From contig CM044490.1 of NCBI GenBank assembly GCA_024364805.1, forward strand, positions 93,640,918-93,704,917: DNA of 64,000 nt. Reading direction: 5' to 3'. Positions 35,801 to 50,800 of the stretch are shown here, piece by piece (the first letter of the stretch is position 1; every line of letters starts with the position of its first letter). The DNA comes from Euprymna scolopes (lineage: Eukaryota > Mollusca > Cephalopoda > Sepiida > Sepiolidae). Made by a program: the position numbers and the translations under genes. The notes under the pieces were generated by a model, which was given only the letters and a program-made list of their open reading frames with translations, was not told the DNA's origin and did no database searches.

Positions 35801-38800
35801 CAATCCACTAAAATACATTCAGAAGCAGCACTTAATTTTTAAGAAAAACAAAAAACAGAAAGGTTTTCAATCCGAATCACACAGACAATGCAAAGAGACG
35901 GAATCTTCCAAAGTCACAGTAATTTTGTAATTTATATTTTGCTATATTTTTATTAATGTTCAATTACCTATTTGTTATACATTATTTTTTTTTATTTTAC
36001 TGTTAATTTCTTTTTCATAAAATAAATTATTTAAAAATATTAATAGCAAAAGAGAAGGTTTTAATAGACTTAAGAAAATTGTACATGTTATTTTTTTTTT
36101 TTAATTTCTAGAGCTTTTTTTAAAATTTATTTATTATTCATGCTTTTTTGGCAATTTTTGTATGAACCGGAATTCCTTCCACTCCTCCCCATTTTTACTC
36201 TTCTTTTGCATCTTTTTATCCTCTTTCACCCTTCTCATTTCTCTTCTTCATAATCTTTTGAAAAAAATACATATATTAGGTTGTCCGGAAAATAATGGCC
36301 AATTTTAGAGAAAAAGGATTTATTAATCAAATAGGTGACACTATACATTGAAATTAGTCAAAGTATGATCCTTGAACAGCCATGCATTTTTGCCATCTAT
36401 CAACTAGATCATTTATGCCTCGTTGATAAAAATTCTTTGGCTTAGATGCTAAGAAATCTTTGAAAAAAGATTCAACCTCTGCATTAGATCTGAAAGTTTT
36501 GTTGCTTAAAAAAGCGGCTAAATGCTTGAAAAAATGATAGTCCGTGGGTGAAAGATCTGGAGAATAAGGAGGATGTGGTAAAGTTTCATATCCCAAGTCT
36601 GTGAGTTTCTGCAGTGTCATTCTCGCAACATGAGGCCGCGCATTATCGTGGAGCAGGATTGGACCATGCCTATTCACTAATGCAGGTCTCAATTTTTGTA
36701 AATGATGATGCATTTCTTCAAGTTGATTGCAGTAAACCTCTGCCGTGATGCTCTGATTAGCATCCAGAAAGCTGTAATGAATAACACCAATTGCACACCA
36801 CCAAACAGTCAGCATAATCTTCTGTTGGTGAAACTTTGGCTTTGGAAAATGTTTGGGTGGTTCATCACAATCAAGCCATTGACCTGATCGTTTCCGATTA
36901 TCATAAAGGATCCACTTTTCATCACAGGTGACTATTCGGTCAAGAAATGGATCATTAATGTTTCGCAAAAAGAGCATCGAACACACTTCAAAACATCGAG
37001 CTTGTTGATTTTCATTGAGCTCATGTGGGACCCATTTGTCCAGTTTTTTCACCTTGCCAATTTGCTTCAGATGGTCCGACACTGTTGAACTGCTGACACC
37101 AAGTTCCCGAGACATTTCCCTGACACTTTGCCGTGGGTTTTGCTCAACAATGGCTCTCAAATTTTCATTGTCAAGGTTAGATGGCCGTCCTCTACCTTCT
37201 TCAGCTTCAAGGCTCTCATCACCACTACGAAATTTTTTAAACCACCTTCGTACTGTTCTATCACTTGTGATGCCTTCTCCCCATGCCCTATTGATATTTG
37301 CAGTTGTTTGAGAAGCATTGTTACCAAGCTTAAACTCATGCAGGAAAAGTAATCGTAAGTCTTCTTTTCTCATATTCCAAATTATGGGCTCATTCGCTCA
37401 TAAAACGTTTTCTGAAAGAAAAAAGTAAGAAATTATTAAAGAGCACATATAAATCAATAATCATGTTGATGTTTACCTGAAATATAATAAAAATCCTATG
37501 ATAAAATCCAATTTCAAAACAGACTTCCTGAAATGGCCATTATTTTCCGGACAACCTAATTAATTTTTAGCTTTATAGTTTATTTGCTTTTAATCTAAAG
37601 AAAGAAAAAGAGGGGGGGGATGAGAATGAAAGGAGATGGGGAAACAAACAGTGAGTTGAGAAGATACTGAAGGGATGAGAACAGAGAAGATGAAAGGATG
37701 TAAAGAGAAAGGAAGAGATGGGAGAAGATGGAAGTAGGGATGGAGAGGAATGCCAGAGGGGTAAATTGGCCTCTTAGAACAAGATCACAGTGTAGCATCT
37801 GTTCTGATGCTACACTTCATCTTTTCTATCCTCAGTCAGTGGAGGAAAAATCCTTCACGACCGAGACAATTTTTATTTTTGTTCCTATCCAGAGTGACCC
37901 TTTCTAGAGAATTGGATTTTTCCAACATTAAAACCGATCTTGTGTCTAACTCTGCCCTCGTGGGAGGCAAGTAAATAGTAACTTTAATCATAGTGTTAGT
38001 TGTAGATACATTTATTTTTGTTTAAACAATTACGAACATCTAATCCTTTCTCTTTGACCTTGCTTTAACAATTAAAAATAAATAAAAAGATAAAGACCGT
38101 GTGATTAATACCTCAACAATAGACTTTTAAGCATAGTGGAAGAACAAAACAAATTGGTAAAAATAAAAAGATTAAAAAATCACAGCTGCAGTGTTTGAAG
38201 TAGAATTAGTCGAAAAATGTCTGAATTAAAAATCATTTCATGTTACAAATTGATAAAAACGTTACTTTTATTTCGAGAGTTATGTAAGTACTCTTTTCCA
38301 TGTAAACAAAATGTACAGAGTTCATTTCAATATAATGAGTCATAATTTATTTAGTAATAAACTGTCCCAATCCAGTTTTATCCAGGAATATTCATACTTT
38401 AATTTTTGTTTAGCATTTATTTGTAAAGCCATTGTTTATTGCTTTTTTTTTTTTTTTTTTTTAGAAAATATTAAATGTATAAATAATAAAAGGTTAAGGT
38501 GTTAAAATATAATTATGATCGGGTCCAGGCATAAGCTAAAGACACAAATAGCTTTAATGATAGAAAATAAATGTGTAAAAGATTAAACATAACTAGAAAT
38601 ACTGCCTTGTAAAAGATTTATAAAAATAGCAATCAAGTTTCTCCAAAATTGCTTTGTAAGGAAAGCAAATAAAGTTTAATGTATAATAAAAATAATTTTA
38701 AAAAATAAACCACAGATAATAGACCAGTATATGAATACTGTAAAAACATTTCTGAAGGACCTTTCCTCAAGAAAGAAATGATCAAATGTTGGAATATCCA

Positions 38801-41800
38801 ACACCATGTCACCAACAGGGATTTGAGGAATATTAGTCAGCAACTGTGTAAAAAAACTGGATTATTAAATCCATCTTTACAACAGCTGGGTAAACTAAAT
38901 CAACAAAGAGTACAATTTTTCAAACAATGTATGAAAGCTCCACTGACAAAGCCTCCTCTTACACCAAGATACAAAAACCTGAAAATGAAATGGCCAAAGA
39001 AATATAAAGAAGAGGAGAATAAGGGTTTTTTTTTGTTGTTTCTGGGCAACTCTTGAAGGACCTGATAGTTGAAAAAAAAGGATGGATTTATTCCAGAGAT
39101 GAGAGTCACCACCGTTTGAAGGCTATTTGTACAGATCACAAAGCAGAATATTCTATAGAATGTTTATTGAATAAATCTTATCTCATTGAAATTCCTTTGG
39201 CTCTTAAATCTTCATAAAAAGACTTCTAAATTGGTGTAATAGGAGACTAAATGTAGAGATCTTGACTCTCTTGAGTTATTACATAATCCAAGAAAATTTA
39301 AAAACAAATCACTCTCCAAACCTTTTCCTTTTTTTACTAAACAACTTTGGAGTATGCTAAATAAATTTGGAGGAGGGAATATACGTGAGAGAGTGAGAAA
39401 AATATTTACGAAAAATAAACAGAAATATAAAGTTTATAAAGCAGGTGTTCATAGAAGAGTATATTATATATACTAAAACAAATGGTTCACAGCCATTGTT
39501 TATTTATTTATTTTTTAGAAAATATTAAATGTATAAAACAAAGGTTGAAAACAAAAGAATACTTTTTCTAAGGATAAGAGTCTTTGCAAAACAAAATGGA
39601 TTTGAGAAGTATCCGAAAAGGTAATAAATACTTTGGTGAATACTGAACACATCAGGATCAGTTTTGAGTGACACTGCTAAGGACAAGCAAACACATGTTC
39701 CAATATTCAAGCAGGTGTGAACTCTACATAAACTCAAAAGCAAAAAAACTCAACAAAATAACTAATGAAAAATAAACAGAAATAGATATAAAATGTTTTG
39801 TCGTTTTCAATTCGAATGTTTATTTGAATAGTTTTATTTGTTGGTCACTAGATGATTGAGTTTGTAAAATAGACATGTTTCTATCTTGGTTGCATTGTTG
39901 ACACAAAAGCATTTTTTTTCCAGTTACAGTGTTATATATATATTTTTTTTAAATATAAACATTTCATGTTCATGCATTCCTCTACAATAAATCAAATATT
40001 TAGGACATAATTACATTGACATCACCAATGTTAAGCAATACTGAGCCTTGTCAATGGATGACCATTTGGGAATACCAGGTGTTGTATGTAATGCATCAAC
40101 ACTTCCCTGCAAGAACTGGAAAAATCTAGCAATGTCATTTCTCCTGATGAGGATATAAAATCGACTAGGGATCGATTTGGAGTTTGATATTCCCTAGAAA
40201 ATACCGCCTTTGGAACAAGCCAGTTAAACCCATCTAGAGAGAGTGCCGTTTTTTCTTCTTTTTATACACTCTTGCTATAACTTACTGGATTGTAAAAATT
40301 CAAATACCACAGACTCGATCGCTGCATGTTGAAAAACGCACATAATTCATCAATTTAATTCTTCTAACAAATTTCTTATTCATGATTTTTTCCCCCTTTT
40401 GTTGTATCTTGAATTTCATTGTATTTGTGCACTATATTTAGCACGTAATGTGCAAGGATGTAACCATTGTAAAGTCTTTTAACATTGTGTTAAAAATGAT
40501 GCACAAATAGAAATAAATCTTTAAATTCATAATTTCTAAAGGTTACAATTGGTTTCATCAAGGAATAACAATACCCACCCCACTCACTGGAAACTTTAAA
40601 AATAATTTTTTTTCCTGAATTTTTTCATGATAATCTTAACATTTGGTATTTATTTGATTTCAATTCATTAAATAAAAGGAAAAAATAATGAAAAATAGTC
40701 ACTATAAAAAAAAAACAAAAAAAAAAATGTTGCTTGATATTTGAATAAGATTTTTTTAAGTTTTGAAGGCTAAGTAAACAATGTGAACTTGTTTACCAAC
40801 CAATATTTCCAAAAAAAAAAAATACGATTTTTTTTTATTATCTCAAAACACACAGCCACATGATACTACACACTGCCAACATTCAAACTTCGACTTAATT
40901 CCGTTGGACAGACTTCTATCTCCAAAGACTAATATGTCTTTAATAAAGGATTAAAAAGGGAAAAATAAATTTCTATTACTATTGTGTAAAAACCTCAAGT
41001 CTTTAAAATCTAATTTATAAAACTCACTATACCTGTCTGTCTCCATATTTTCAAACTATTTCTTTTGAAATTAAAAGTCACAGATTGGCGCTAGGGGTCT
41101 CAATTGTAATGCTAGGTATAGGGCAGCCAAACCATTGCTAACATTGCCCTGCTTTTTATTGAAACCAACCAAGAGGTCTTTTTAGTATCCTTGCTGTTCC
41201 CTTAAGTGCAATTGTCTGGATTTGTCTTGCCCTTGGTTCACCAGGTCTATTAGTTAGGTAGGACTTCAGGTTCTTCTTCATAAGCCCTGTAGCACCTATA
41301 ATAACTGGTATGATTGATATCTCGTTAAGATTCCAGTTTCTTTTCATATCAAACATGAGACCTTGATATTTGGTTTGTTTCTCTCTTTCAGCTCTGTTCA
41401 GACCTTCATCATTAGGGACACTCACTTTAACCAAGGTTGCCACTCTTTCTGACTTATTCCATATAACTATGTATGGTTTAACAGCAACATTTCCAAGGTA
41501 GGTGACTGTAAGGGTTACACTGGATATCTATGGGTTATTTAATGCTGAACAAAGTTGTCAAATATAATTCTACAATCAAGATAATTATTTATATTCTTAG
41601 GATATTTTTCTGAGAAAGCATTACTCTTAAAAGGAAATTCCACAGAGGGTACAATTATTACTCAAGAACATGGAAACTGAGTACCTCAAGAAAGCACCTT
41701 CCCCCCCCCCAAGAGAAAAACAGTGTTCCAAGAATATATTGATCTTTGAATCCTGGCCTTTGGAATATATTGCTCTCAGAAGGAACTTTCACCGTGATAG

Positions 41801-44800
41801 TGGGGACATTAATCTTTGAAGGAAATTTTACAGAGAACGAGTAAGGCATTACTCCCAGAAAACATTATGACAATTGGTAATTTGCTTTGTTCAAAACGTG
41901 ACTGAACTCCAACCAACACTTTCTAGCATGTATTTTGAGGGGGGGGGAAATAGGAGGAATGAGAGCATGACATGATTAGCTGATTGAGCAGATCAGGCCT
42001 CTCTAACTTCTAATCAAGCCAAAGAAAGAGCCAAAGTCGAAGAACATCTCAGTTATCAGGATCTCATCATAAGGCATCATGGGTTGCCACCTACCACAGC
42101 CTACAGGTGGCCCCTTTGGCAAGGGTGGGAATGGTACCTCTCTATATGAGGTGTGGTCGGCAAATTCATGATCCCAGTGAAGATTCGATGTGAAAGATAC
42201 ATGTTAAATGAAGTTATCAAGCTTGACAAATATTCCCAAGTTCAAAAAGTTGCACCTGAAGAAGGGTGGAGGTTACAGCAGCCAATGCGTTGTGAAAATA
42301 ACAACTAAGATGAGAAGATTCATCTGAATAATCTAAAGAAATATTTTTATTGTTTTATAAAAATTACATATTTGTTTTTTTTCACTTCAGGATTTTGTTA
42401 ACATGAACACCACCTCAAAAGCTGACTTATATTCTATCTTCCATTGAAAATACCAGGCATTAATTATCAGTAAACACTAAAAATAGAACCACAAAACATA
42501 AAAATTGTGAAAAACATCTTGAAAATAATGACAACTAAGCAAGACAACCAGTAATACATTTCTAGTGTAAAAGCTGCAGAATTCAATTAAATGGACAGGT
42601 CAGAAAGGTGACAAGAGTAATTATGCATGAAACTTGCATCAACATGAACACCGGTTCAATTTTTGATTTTTCACATTTCTAAAAACAGATGTCAGTTTAA
42701 CTCAGATGTCAGTTTAACTCAGGTTAAAATAAAACAGAAAAATTGTTTTAAAAAAATAAATAAAAAGAGCAATAAATATCCACAGGAGTTTTCAAATAAG
42801 AAGAATAGAAACTCGAAAACAAAAAATATGGATGAAACAATTTTTCATCAATGTATGATCTTTCTTCTTCATGTCTTATTTCAGACTTCTCGTCAGTGAT
42901 GTCATATCTTGCTGCCTAGTCCTAAAACTTACCTTCTAATGAAAGTTTCCATTTCCTTGCTCAATTTTAACCTTACATGTGAAATACGAGAAATTATCTG
43001 TTATTGATCTGTCTGTCGATCTATCTATCTGTATATCTCGATTTAGATATCTATCTATCTGGCAAGGTAAACAAGAGATGAGATGTGAAGCTATGTTTTG
43101 ATAAAAATTGTCAAAACATATTGAAGTGTAAAATGGACAAGTTGCACCAGAAGTTTTTAAAATAGCTGACCAGAAGAATGTGTTTGTTGTCATGTGTTCA
43201 GGTTGGTTAACATAGAGTCAAGTTGGAATTTGGATATTGAGAAGATCGGACGGCTTAACGGTTGTCTCCTCATCACCTTATGATGGAGCCGACGTGTCTC
43301 AACATTGGAGACTATAATTAACCACCCAAGCAAAGATACTCACTTTCCATTCTTCCGCGATAGACACTTGGAAAGTGAATAAAAACTATATAAAACCAAC
43401 CATCATCTTGGAGTTGAAATGCATTCATCCACAGGATCCAGCTTTCCTCCAAGAGCAGATGAATTCCAAGTGGAGCAAAAGACTAATGATGCAGTTGAAA
43501 AGTTAATGCGGCATGTCGAAATAGATGTATGTCTTTATGTTATGTCTGACACACACACAACACATTTAAACGATCATGGAACATAGACTGCAACACGTTC
43601 AGATAGTGAAGAACTCCACAATAGACATTTAGTAACACAACACATAATTAGAGGACGTATATATGAACGCCACTCCACAACGTAACACATGAATACTTCC
43701 GATTTTTTTAACAGTCTTTTTTACAGAATCGGACCTAAATGTTACAGTAGTTTCATAAATTACAATGTAGCAGCGATAATTTTTGAAGTTTTAGTTCCTA
43801 TTTCATTGCAAATAAATCCATAAACCAGTAACACATTGGTTTCATGTGCAAGTTTCAAACTACTGTTCCCAACTTGATTGTTATGTTCACACTCAGTTAT
43901 ACTCTTCAACCTTTTTTAGGGGAAAGGGTAGTAAAATTGTATTTCTAATTCCCTTGAAAAGGGTCAAGTGATTTGGGAAAGAAAAATATGACAGATTTAT
44001 TTTAAAAGTCATAATCTTTCTTATGAAAATGCATTCTAAAAAGCTTACATTTGTCTTCCCAAGATAGATAAAGTGGAAGGAATATTTTGTCAAAGTTGAA
44101 TTCAGATTGAGAGCAATTTGAACTGTCTTTTGCATAACGAGATTGTTATTGCGACTAGCGGCCATGGAAAATATAAGAGTAGTGAATTATGATTACTCAT
44201 AATGATGTGAAAAATTATGATTGAACTCAAAAAACAAAAAAGGAATATTTTATCGAAACAGAGGAAATAACGGCACATGACCCCACTTGTCAATCAAGAT
44301 AAAAACAAAATCCGAGTAATTGAAAATCCCTATGTTACATCACTGTTTCAAGAAGTGAAGAGTAGAGTCGGGACAAGATATTGAACAGTCTAATAAAGAT
44401 GCAACAATGGTTTAGTTAGTACACACACGCAAATCACACCTGTCTCATAACTAAATATTATTCAATTTGTTGAATGCAGTTCAAAATACGGACTTTTGTT
44501 CTAAGTCACTTTTACTCCATTCCATACCAGGAGATATGAAGCTGTATTGAACTCATATGATTTGTATTATTGTTATTTGCTGATAATCAACTCAGCATAT
44601 ATAGCAATAAACAAGGCTTTCTTTTTTATCATTATCATATTCAGTTTAAACATCTGTTTTACATGCTGGCATATATATATTATTTAACTGGAATTCATTA
44701 TTGAGATGAGTATTATTTATTAATTTATTTATTGTGGACTATTATCCTCATCTTTTCTTAGATGTTGTTTCACGTTTCGGCCAACTATTCCTCTGGCCTT

Positions 44801-47800
44801 CGTCAGGTAACAGAGGAATAGATGGCCGAAACGTGAAATAACATCGAAGAAAAGATGAGGATAATAGTCCGCAATAAATAAATTAATGCTGACAGATGTT
44901 GGACAGCTTTTAGAAATTGGGCTTTCAATATAGCCTATCTCTCTGACCAAGTATTAGGTTGTTACAAAAATAATGGCCGTCCAAAATGATGTGTTTTGAA
45001 AAGTCATTTTAACACAAAATTGTAGTTCATTTTAGGATTATAGACTAATTAATATTGTTAAATTTATTTATTTTCAGGCAAAAAACTTTTTAGGAAGCAC
45101 ACAGGGCCCTCAATGATGAATAATCCAAAACGTGACCTTCGCCTCATGTTGCAGGAGTTCAAACTTAGGCACAATGCCTCCGAAACTTCTACTCATATCA
45201 ACAGAACATGGGGAGAGGGGTCCACAAGTGATCGGACAGTACGATGGTGGTTCCAAAAATTTTGTAGTGGAGACGAGAGCCTTGAAGATGAAGAAGGTAG
45301 AGGGCGAGCATGCAGTCTTGACAATGAACAACTGCAAGCAGTTGTTGACCAAGATGCTCTTCCTGAAACCAATCCAGCATGATTTGGTGATGAAGACAAA
45401 TGTTTTCATCAAGACATCATCTCTAGATACTTGCCTACAAAAAACTGATAAGCAAACAAATTTCTTTTCTTCAACAAAGAAAATCACCATGTATTACTGA
45501 CTTCAAGATAAAATTTCCACTCCTTCTTTATCAGTAATAAACACTTAACCATCAAATACTAGACAATTAGCATCTAAAATCTGCAATCATATATCAACTA
45601 GTATAAACTGTGAAAGCAACTAGCCTGATCCTGAAGTTTTTTGGGATTTTTTTTTACATAGGAGTCATCACTTATCAAGGCACAGAGGCCACTTGAGGAT
45701 AAGGGTTAAAGAGTGTACAGTAGTCAATGGGACAATATCCTAGTACTCGTTAGTAGTGGAAATTTGGTAAACTGGATTACTTAAGAGGAACAGCTTATTA
45801 AGAACTTGTTTACGTTGGACTTGAAGACGACCATATTGTAGTTAGCTGGAAATCAGGCAAACGAAACAGTTCCACAGGTTTGCAGTTCAAAGAAAGAAGC
45901 TTTGTTCATGTAATCTACGTTTAGGTTTAGGCACAGATAAAGATTGGGGGGAGTTATTAATGGTGTTTTCAGCTAGACAAGTGTTTCTTGTGAAAGTTTG
46001 GTGAGAGGGAACGATAAGTGATGATATCTATGAGAGATGGGGGTTCAAATTATCTGCTTGCATGCCAAAGGGGGCAAGTTTCTTTTATGAGCACAACAGT
46101 TTAAAAATTGAGAATATAAGAACAACCAAGATGAAAACACCCGATCTCAAAACTATTATCAGCCATTCATTACTTCAATTAATAACTTACACGCATTTAC
46201 ATTTCAGAAAAACGTTTAAACTATATGCAAAAACCATTTTGTAATAGGGTCCTTGCATCTGTATCAATCCTACTGATCTTGTTTAACATGAAGAAAAGGA
46301 TCACCAAGCTTTGATTAAAAGTAGTGATGGGACGATTACAAGAGTTTTTTCCAATTCTAATAACAAAAGCATCCGAAAAAACACAACCACAGCATAAAAG
46401 TAATCACTCACACAACTATAGACCCCCCGATTGAAAAGTTTCATTAAATAGTGTTGATCTTTTATATAGGTATTTGGGGCTTTTCTTATTGACTAACTAG
46501 AAAGAACAATAAAGTTACAATATAAATATACCAAATTTATGTTAAAAAACAAATCGACTAAATTATTTTTAGGTCATTTTTTTTAAATATAATTTTGCAC
46601 GAGAATCAAATCTATAAAAAAAATTGAATGTTCATCTTTATTTGTATCTTACTAACAACTTATAAAATGACAATACACCTTGGGAAACTTCAATATTTGA
46701 ATTTGGGATAAATCAATTCTCTTTTGTGTGATAAGATTTTAGAGATTTACCAGCAGGCTGCCCGGCATTGCCCAATAGTAAGATACATGTAAATATATTT
46801 TAATTTATGTAGATTGCATGTATATTACTATAGAAACAATTCTGTCGATTATTATATTTTACCTATTATATAGATGTGAGATCCAAACTAAAAATAAATA
46901 TATATATGACTTGAGTGCCATCAACTAAAATCAAAAGTAGAACACAACTCTCCACCCTCATTCCTTAGCCTCAGTCACGCCCATATATATATATATTCAA
47001 TTGTCATCTTTTTTTTTTAAAGATGAAAGTGCCCGATTGTCAAAAACAAAATTCAAGCAAGGGTGCACGGTCCACAGTTTTATTATTATATAGATAATCT
47101 ATATATATAAAAGCGAAAATGTATGTGTGTATGTATGTTCGCTTTTCCTCGATGTCCACGAAAGGCTTCTTTCAAACAAGCGCTTGCTCGCTTCACAACT
47201 TTTAAAAACTTTTTATATCATCTATAAATTGTAATATCTACGAATTATCCACGGAGCTCGCCTGTCTATTTAATTTTATTGACTTTCAAACGTTAATTAT
47301 TCCACATTTCCCGCATCGGCACGCATTACATTCGGTTTTCGGTATAAAAAAAGCGAACCTTGACTCTAATCACAGGCCCAGAGCCAGTTTGGTCAATGTC
47401 GACTTCGTCATATCAGACTGTAGCTTTCATTTCGCTCCTCCTAATAAACAGGGAGCGGGTTTTTAAAAACAAACAAACCAATTTATTCAAAACTGTCCCG
47501 CATAAAATGCTTACCGCTGAATACCTATCACCGTCATGTCAATCAAAAACGCGCACCTGTTTGTTTTTTTAACGCTTTACTATTTTCCAACTGCACGTCG
47601 TCAACGCTTCGGGTTTTTTTCACATACCTCAAAAAACACCCGGGCAACGCCGGGTACCCCTCGCTAGTGATTTTATAAAACTCTTTGCGATGAATCTGCC
47701 ACTGGAGAATTTGACCCAAAATAATTGAATAATTATTGTAACATTCTTCCTGCATGAGCATATCACTTGAATCCTATTATGATAGCTTCTAAAATTCAGT

Positions 47801-50800
47801 ATAGAGAGATATGTGTGCAGAACAGGAGACTTTGACAATATGGTCACATTAAAACAATGGATGAAAATTCTTGGGTTAGTAAATGTAGAACAGTTAAGAC
47901 AGCAGACCCAGTTCACAGATGGAGGCAAAAATATAAGTGATAAAAATGAACTTGAAAAAATAAATACCTGGCCAGAGATAAGTTAATTTGGTTGTCAATT
48001 TCTAAAATTCGTCCAACACATGTCAGCATGTAAAATGGCCGTTAAACCAAATATGAATATGAAACAAAAAAAAAACTGACCTTATTTCTAAAATATATTG
48101 TTTAGTGTGTAGTGTTAAAAAAATAATTGCTTCTAGTATTTTGTGTCACTAGCTGACAGCAAATAAATTGGTTAAATATATTTGCAAAGCATCTGTTACC
48201 GTTGTGTGGAATCATTGCAATGAAAATTCACATGAATAAACAGATTTAATGAATTTATTTTTCTTCAAAGATTATTATTTATACAATTTTTTTATATTTG
48301 TAATCAATGAAATTTTGTTGACATTAAATATTTTGTGATAAATCTATAACCATCATTCATCATATTTAGTTTAATGTCTATTCTATATGCTGCCATGTTT
48401 TAAACAACTTTTAGATATTGAATTCTAAATTACCCTATCACTGATGAAGTCTTTATTTATCCCCTTTTCATCTTAAACCTATCCTTATCACTTTCTCCCA
48501 TGTTTTCCTTGACCTTCCTCTCTGAACTTACCCTACTACCTCAACTGTTCTACATTACTTACCTGCAAATTTTCATTCATTCTTTTAACATGGCGATATC
48601 ATAAAATTCTCTTGTTCTACACCAAATGTATAGCTAGGAGGGACCAAGGATGGGTATAAACTTCCATAGCAAAAATTTTACAAAATATGTTTCTTCTATT
48701 TTAGTAAAGTTTCATTTCATTTTTTTTTTTTATTATAATTAAAGCAACCTAAAAATTGCAATTAATACTCATTAAATTTTCTTATAACATGAAATATAAA
48801 TATTTTGATTGATTTATGAAATTTTTTATAGACATTCGAATATATGTCTAATTTGCATAACTTGTTTTAAAATAATCTATAATTAATTAATGATTGCTGT
48901 TATTCTTTTGTAATTTTGCCGTGTTACTTTCCCTGATTCTAAGCAATGTCAATTTTAATTATACACATGAAAAGCCAAACTGAAAATTAGGTTGGGAAAA
49001 TATAATCGCCATCCAAGCAAGTTGAGAATGAAGCTAGCTAAGAAAGAACGATAACTCAATATTATCATCATGTCTTTAACCAGAAACTTATGAAAAGATA
49101 GTGTTCTTACTTATTCTCATCTATATATATAAAAGACAAAATGGCCGTATGCGTTTTTGCATGTCTAGCAAAGGCTTTTTTTTCGCCAGGATTCTCGGGG
49201 GCTGGGGGCTTACTATTCTTTAGAACTTTTTATACACTCCCTAGATTATAATATCTACAATTTGCGAATGCACATTTTATCTACATTTATTTACATCAAC
49301 TTTTATAAAAATCATGCTATTCCTTCCTCTTGCATGTTTGTTCGGCTTTTTCATATAAAAGCAAAACCGAATCGAAAGTGAAAACAGCTACCCTGCCTTT
49401 CATGCTGGGATGTCCAGAAAGCAATCAGCTTTGATCAATCCGGGGGAAACCCCTCATATCAGACAACTGCAATTCATTTGGACAATCCCTTTTTATGGGG
49501 GGCTGGTTTTCCCCAACATTGTGGGGAAATGAAACAGCAGAAATCTGAACAGCCTCCAGCCAACGTTCGTTTCTGCAAGTCGACTTTTTGATTGACATCG
49601 CTAAATTTCAACACTTTTCACTTCCTATGGTTTCGTAGCATAGCGGTAAAATGTCACCTTTTCTTTCACTTTCTTTTCTGCCTTTGGTTCGTCGGGTTTT
49701 TTTTTTCTTTCTTTACACCTACAAACACCCGGGCAACACCGGGTACCCCAGCTAGTTGTTTATAAAGATGACAAGTATTTTTCCATCAAATTTGCATAAA
49801 GCATTCATTCTAAATCAATGGGCTATAACATTTGCTCGTTTTTAACAAGTTTAGTATTGAAAATAAAATATTTCATTATTTATTAGTGTTTGTTTTGTTT
49901 ATTATTTATGGTTTGTATTATTAACTTATAGGATTTTACTTTTTTAATTTAATATATTTATTTTATATTAATTTAGTATTATTTTTCATTAATAATGTTT
50001 TTATAATTCATAACGATTGAAATATTTTTTTCTTTATTATTTTTTATTTTTAATTAGTTTATAAAGGCTAGGTATTAGTTTTATAATAAGTTTAATGTAT
50101 TTAGGTTTCTGAATTTTTGAGATGAGGATTGAAGATTTGAATTATTCAGCAGACTACTGTTCTCATCTTGGATGTTATTTTAACACAATATTTCAGCTGA
50201 TATAACATCCAACCTTCTCCACATGTAGCTTCTCAAACTCTTTGACATCTTTCTGTCGAACTCGGGAATCTGTACAAAATTTTGAACAAAACTCTTTATT
50301 TAATCCACAAGAGTAGATTGCTCTCATTCCATCAACCATAACTAAGTAATTCACAACTGCAGTTTGTGTGTCACCCACACTGAAGATTGAACCTTCAACT
50401 TCCACAAAAGTGGCACTTACAATTAAATTTTACCTAGTACTTTTTTTTAGAGTTACCAGTCAGTCAGCTGATACCCAACTCCTATACCTGCCTACAAACT
50501 GATATGCGGAAATATTCCAGACAGAAACCCCAGCCCACCTTTCTCATGCTCTCCTTCTTAAGGTAAAAAGAAGAAAAAGATCAAAACGAAAGTAGGGGAC
50601 TCAAGGGTGGTGAAATGGAAAAGCAGGAAAAATGAAAGCCAGGTGCAACAAAAAAAGATTTTCAGAGAATCATTCTATGCATTAGTTCGCACTTAAAGCA
50701 CTATGTTTCATTAACCGAGCTATAATATGAATCTGCAGTATATCAACTCTCATCCCATATGCCCAAGTCAATTTACATGGAGATGATCAAAAAGGATCTG

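Noticed and set aside
36702-37352. Plus-strand frames across the mariner
   Set aside because: Antisense shadows of the transposase gene.
40146-40175. CTGATGAG motif suggesting a hammerhead ribozyme
   Set aside because: The required GAAA segment and flanking helices could not be found.
43200-43420. Inverted TCACTTTCCA..TGGAAAGTGA pair as an operator-like site
   Set aside because: 10-bp arms in AT-rich DNA are expected by chance and no gene with support lies beside it.
45110-45490. 126-residue minus-strand and 122-residue plus-strand frames at the truncated mariner
   Set aside because: Alternative-frame shadows; the 45113 frame alone carries the mariner motifs.
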